In this document: positions 4,360 through 5,142 of the stretch, in pieces
Layout: each line of letters begins with the position of its first letter
Position numbering within the stretch: the stretch's first letter is position 1
Origin: an uncultured Archangium sp.
GTDB lineage: Bacteria; Myxococcota; Myxococcia; Myxococcales; Myxococcaceae
DNA length: 5,142 nucleotides
Reading direction: 5' to 3'
NCBI GenBank assembly: GCA_937875615.1
Contig: CALNBU010000767.1
Coordinates: forward strand, 1-5,142
Program-made: the position numbers and the translations under genes
The notes under the pieces: generated by a model
Database searches by the model: none
Told to the model about the DNA's origin: nothing
The model's input: the letters and a program-made list of their open reading frames with translations, nothing else

Positions 4360-5142
4360 TCAGCGCGTGGCGGCCGTCAGCTGCGCGTCACCGCCCCACG
4401 CCGCGTACGCGCGCGCGCCGGCGGCCTGAATCTGCTCGTGCGTCAGCGGCCAGCTCTGCTTCGAGCCGGGGAACACCACGTAGGAGATGCCGCTGCCCAC
4501 GCCGCCCCGCCGCGCGTCGGCGTTCAACCCCAGCTCCTTCGCCAGCTTGATGCTGCCCTCGCCCTGATGCGTGCGCGGCCCGATGTCCGCCACCACCGCG
4601 AAGACCGTCTTGCCGGTCTTGTCGTTGCGCACCGCCACCAGGTCGCCCAGCTTCACGCCCTGGTCGCGCAGCTGCGGAGGGATGGCGATGAAGGGCACCT
4701 TCTCGGAGTCGACGTAGCGGCGCGGATCCGACGCGGCGTAGCGACCGTCGACCAGCGCCGTCGTGGACACGTAGTGGCCGGGCGCGGGGTCCTTCGGGCC
4801 CTGGACGTAGGGCTTGCCGCTGCTGTTGGTGGCGATGCCCCACCAGTTGCCGGGCCGGCCCGCATTGCCCAGCGCGTCGAGGCCGGTGTTGTTGGGGTGG
4901 TAGGCGCGCGGCGAGCCGTCGGCGTCGATGCTCATGCCGCTCTTGAAGGCCAGCCCGCTCTTCCCCGACACCTTCCAGGTCGCCACGCCGCCGATGGTGG
5001 AGGTGCGCGCCCGCCCGGAGGTGGCGCTGCCGCTGTCGGTGTCCGGCACGCTGGTGGAGCCGCCCGCCAGCGCGGCGCGGGTGCGGGGGCCCACCAGGCC
5101 GTCCACCACCAGCCCGCTGGCGCGCTGGAAGGCCTTCACCGC
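4360..5142 (-). CDS. GH75 chitosanase-like enzyme with N-terminal peptidoglycan-binding domain (5' end outside window)
   Basis: GH75 enzymes hydrolyse beta-1,4 linkages in chitosan; they are best known from fungi and also occur in bacteria. The window holds 260 codons, in frame to its last base, so the start is missing. Residues 1-27 are the end of a PG_binding_1-type repeat (VKAFQRASGLVVDGLVGPRT). A Ser/Thr/Gly-rich linker follows (about 28-50). The catalytic domain spans about 54-228: IDADGSPRAYHPNNTGLD, GNWWGIAT, YVQGPKDPAPGHYVSTTAL, then AVVADIGPRTHQGEGSIKLA and SGISYVVFPGS. D186 (in ADIGP) and E195 (in GEGS), counted in the partial protein, are the likely catalytic acid pair of the family. 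The PG-binding repeat suggests an exported enzyme that acts at cell walls, consistent with a predatory or degradative bacterium; a signal peptide would lie outside the window. The codon use is native. Family call strong; the substrate is inferred. Confidence 0.88.
   Translation of the reverse strand, partial: AVKAFQRASGLVVDGLVGPRTRAALAGGSTSVPDTDSGSATSGRARTSTIGGVATWKVSGKSGLAFKSGMSIDADGSPRAYHPNNTGLDALGNAGRPGNWWGIATNSSGKPYVQGPKDPAPGHYVSTTALVDGRYAASDPRRYVDSEKVPFIAIPPQLRDQGVKLGDLVAVRNDKTGKTVFAVVADIGPRTHQGEGSIKLAKELGLNADARRGGVGSGISYVVFPGSKQSWPLTHEQIQAAGARAYAAWGGDAQLTAATR

Noticed and set aside
1..5142. CRISPR arrays, tRNA or rRNA genes
   Set aside because: No regularly spaced repeats, tRNA cloverleaf or rRNA-like sequence was seen on either strand.

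Overview
The window comes from a very GC-rich bacterium. Its native genes have G or C at almost every third codon position, and a sample inside hrcA (901-960) is 45/60 G+C. GC content, an HrcA repressor, a Cys-rich probably exported protein and a PG-binding/chitosanase-type enzyme together suggest a myxobacterium (Myxococcota). That placement is an inference from composition and gene content; the sequence holds no rRNA or other clear phylogenetic marker.

Left flank (1-1864): a Cys-rich, probably exported protein of unknown function reads leftward off the window edge (1-811, minus). It diverges from hrcA (830-1864, plus), the heat-shock repressor, and the two start codons are only 18 bp apart. 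No CIRCE operator and no grpE are visible next to hrcA.

Centre (about 1890-3840): the composition drops sharply, with two 60-base samples of intergenic DNA at 45% and 42% G+C. The stretch carries a tight three-gene operon: a HigB/RelE-like toxin (1991-2482), an XRE-family HigA-like antitoxin with a long C-terminal tail (2479-2949) and a SecB-like chaperone (2958-3461). This is the layout of a toxin-antitoxin-chaperone (TAC) system, the class known from the Mycobacterium tuberculosis HigB-HigA-SecB locus. The toxin and antitoxin genes overlap by 4 bp, and the antitoxin and chaperone genes are 8 bp apart. A 26-bp near-perfect palindrome (1958-1983) lies just upstream of the toxin and is the obvious candidate operator for the antitoxin. 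In a working TAC the antitoxin needs the SecB-like chaperone for folding and protection; if the chaperone is lost or busy, the antitoxin is degraded and the RNA-cleaving toxin is released. The module looks horizontally acquired and inserted just after the hrcA stop codon, although I see no integrase, transposase or flanking repeat.

A 457-bp stretch (3462-3918) has no convincing gene. It contains a frame open to 3613 that continues past the chaperone stop, an A-rich patch near 3700-3725 and an inverted repeat at 3847-3877, after which native composition returns.

Right flank (3919-5142): a small two-helix membrane protein of unknown function (3919-4359, plus) converges with a GH75 chitosanase-like enzyme carrying an N-terminal peptidoglycan-binding repeat (4360-5142, minus, 5' end outside the window). 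Their stop codons abut with no gap.
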